Assembly: GCA_031255495.1 (NCBI GenBank) | Contig: JAIRSK010000036.1 | Location: 1-6,341, forward strand | Length of the DNA: 6,341 nt | Source: Endomicrobiellum devescovinae | Lineage (GTDB): Bacteria; Elusimicrobiota; Endomicrobiia; Endomicrobiales; Endomicrobiaceae | Direction of reading: 5' to 3' | Shown: positions 5,740 to 6,341 of the stretch, in pieces | How the letters are laid out: every line of letters starts with the position of its first letter | Numbering within the stretch: position 1 is the stretch's first letter | Translations under genes and position numbers: made by a program | The notes under the pieces: model-generated | What the model was told of the DNA's origin: nothing | Databases searched by the model: none | The model's input: the letters and a program-made list of their open reading frames with translations, nothing else

Positions 5740-6082
5740 TATCTGCCTCTATTATAAAGACTCAAACGAATCTTTCCGTCAACAGTTTAGTATATAGATT
5801 AGATTTTTTCAAGCAAATTTTTATTTCTGTAGCAAAATAAGATTTAGTTGTCATCAGTCTTACCAGCAGGCTTTATTTTATTAATCATTAAATAATAAAG
5901 AAGTATAAAAAATTTAGCATTCTCGCTGATTTTTAATAGTTTGCACATCTGTATGTCAGATTTATCAATGAATATGAAAAGGAAAGAGGAAGATGAAGGT
6001 TACAGGAACAAATTCCTTATACTCTCCAACTCCCTCTTTCCTTTTTTATATCTCTTTACTTCTTTTCCTCTCTCTTCCCTTC
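5740..6082. other. Intergenic region with promoter-like and hairpin elements, no supported gene
   Basis: This is AT-rich DNA between the beta-barrel-like gene and the lipoprotein gene. On the minus strand a perfect TATAAT (5751-5756) lies 11 nt before the lipoprotein ATG. The nearest -35-like TTGACG (5777-5782) is 20 nt away, which is too far, and a start from this box would cut off the GAGG ribosome site. A further TATACT near 5790 lacks a good -35. An AT-only hairpin pairs CTTTATT (5871-5877) with AATAAAG (5894-5900). The terminator-like hairpin at 5977-6045 is listed separately. From 6007 to the end of this stretch the plus strand contains no G at all. A 34-codon ORF (5948-5844, minus) was considered and rejected. 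Confidence 0.6.
5977..6045 (-). terminator. Terminator-like hairpin after the beta-barrel-like gene
   Basis: AAAAGGAAAGAGG (5977-5989) and CCTCTTTCCTTTT (6033-6045) form a perfect 13-bp stem around a 43-nt loop. The loop holds a small nested hairpin, AGGAA (6004-6008) with TTCCT (6013-6017). Read from the minus-strand gene, which stops 37 nt earlier, the stem ends in TTTT then CATATTC. The U-tract is therefore short and partly inside the stem. On the plus strand the tract is longer (TTTTTT), so it may work both ways. The large loop makes it less certain than a compact terminator. Confidence 0.5.
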
Positions 6083-6341
6083 CTAAAACTTAAACCATCC
6101 TCCTACATTCACTCCTATTTCATTATACCCTTCTGACTTATATCCGTTCAATCCTCCTCTTACCCCTACATCTTTCCTTATCTTATACCTTCCTTCCACA
6201 TTTACTCTTACCTTATCCTTCCCTTCTCTCACTCCCAACACCTTAACGTACATTAGGTTCACAACAGTTGGGTTGTTAATAAGGACTTCTTCTTTCTTAC
6301 ACTGCTTTAATATCCTCATAACCTCTTTCTTACATGCTACT
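6083..6341 (-). CDS. C-terminus of a probable outer-membrane beta-barrel protein (partial)
   Basis: The frame is open from the right edge to the stop at 6083, 85 residues, so the gene probably starts outside the window. The internal ATG at 6319 has no good ribosome site and should not be taken as the start. The last 45 residues alternate polar and hydrophobic positions in strand-turn-strand fashion (KVRVNVEGRYKI, DVGVRGGLNGYK, YNEIGVNVGGWFKF). They end in an aromatic-x-Phe terminus, as in autotransporter and other barrel proteins recognised by the BAM complex. Residues upstream are different: Cys-Lys-Lys-Glu is repeated 11 codons apart (DNA repeat TCTTTCTTACA at 6291-6301 and 6324-6334). Base composition also changes near 6247, so the frame could be a junction of two sequences or a decayed gene. 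I cannot name the family. A passenger domain upstream is not visible. Confidence 0.6.
   Translation of the reverse strand, partial: VACKKEVMRILKQCKKEEVLINNPTVVNLMYVKVLGVREGKDKVRVNVEGRYKIRKDVGVRGGLNGYKSEGYNEIGVNVGGWFKF

Noticed and set aside
5844..5948. 34-codon minus-strand ORF (starts MCKLLKIS, ends KTDDN) before the lipoprotein gene
   Set aside because: It has no ribosome site, only a 10-residue hydrophobic core, AT-rich low-complexity codons and no recognisable family. Such a frame is expected by chance in this DNA.
6007..6247. C-depleted tract as a diversity-generating retroelement target or cytosine-deaminase footprint
   Set aside because: Retroelement mutagenesis acts on template adenines and would need a template copy and reverse transcriptase, neither of which is seen. 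Deamination would raise T, but T is low and G is high on the C-poor strand.
6083..6319. Complete small gene of 78 codons starting at the ATG at 6319
   Set aside because: The frame stays open to the window edge, there is no good ribosome site, and the barrel-type C-terminus needs many more strands upstream. It is better read as a partial gene.
1..6341. CRISPR array, insertion sequence, toxin-antitoxin or defence cassette
   Set aside because: There are no regularly spaced repeats, no transposase or nuclease motifs beyond Nth, and no terminal inverted repeats around a gene. The window is mainly housekeeping.

Overview
The window looks like chromosomal housekeeping DNA from an AT-rich, Gram-negative (diderm) bacterium. 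Every supported gene lies on the minus strand, so the region reads from right to left. A lipoprotein with a lipobox and the C-terminus of a probable outer-membrane beta-barrel protein imply an outer membrane. The low GC, the gene set and a GAPDH of the E. coli GapA type would fit the Elusimicrobiota (Endomicrobium-like). That assignment is an inference from impressions, not a search result.

Right edge (about 5977-6341): the 3' end of an open-ended gene whose product ends like an outer-membrane beta-barrel. It is followed by a long terminator-like hairpin. Its 3' half and trailer are almost free of C on the coding strand. The gap 5740-6082 has no convincing gene.

3429-5739: a tight three-gene unit. 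It holds a lipoprotein (PrcB-like middle, NlpE-like C-terminus without CxxC), a SuhB/inositol-monophosphatase-family protein 9 nt later, and endonuclease III (nth), which overlaps suhB by 14 nt. The nth product has His in place of one of the four iron-sulfur cysteines.

901-3414: gap then pgk, consecutive glycolytic enzymes, with a strong sigma70-like promoter and a strong Shine-Dalgarno before gap. A GC-rich hairpin lies between the two genes. A second long hairpin follows pgk, at the place where many bacteria carry tpiA before secG.

285-817: a second strong promoter lies so close to secG that the mRNA would be nearly leaderless. It is followed by secG, tRNA-Leu(GAG) only 5 nt later, and tRNA-Gly(GCC), probably one transcript. 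The secG to tRNA-Leu(GAG) linkage is also known in E. coli (secG-leuU). Neither tRNA encodes CCA.

1-284: no supported gene. There is a palindrome (89-108) positioned like an operator, and possibly the first codons of another minus-strand gene running off the left edge. I see no defence, mobile or CRISPR system here. The unusual points are local: the C-depleted tract, the altered Nth cluster, the composite lipoprotein, the near-leaderless secG and the intergenic hairpins.
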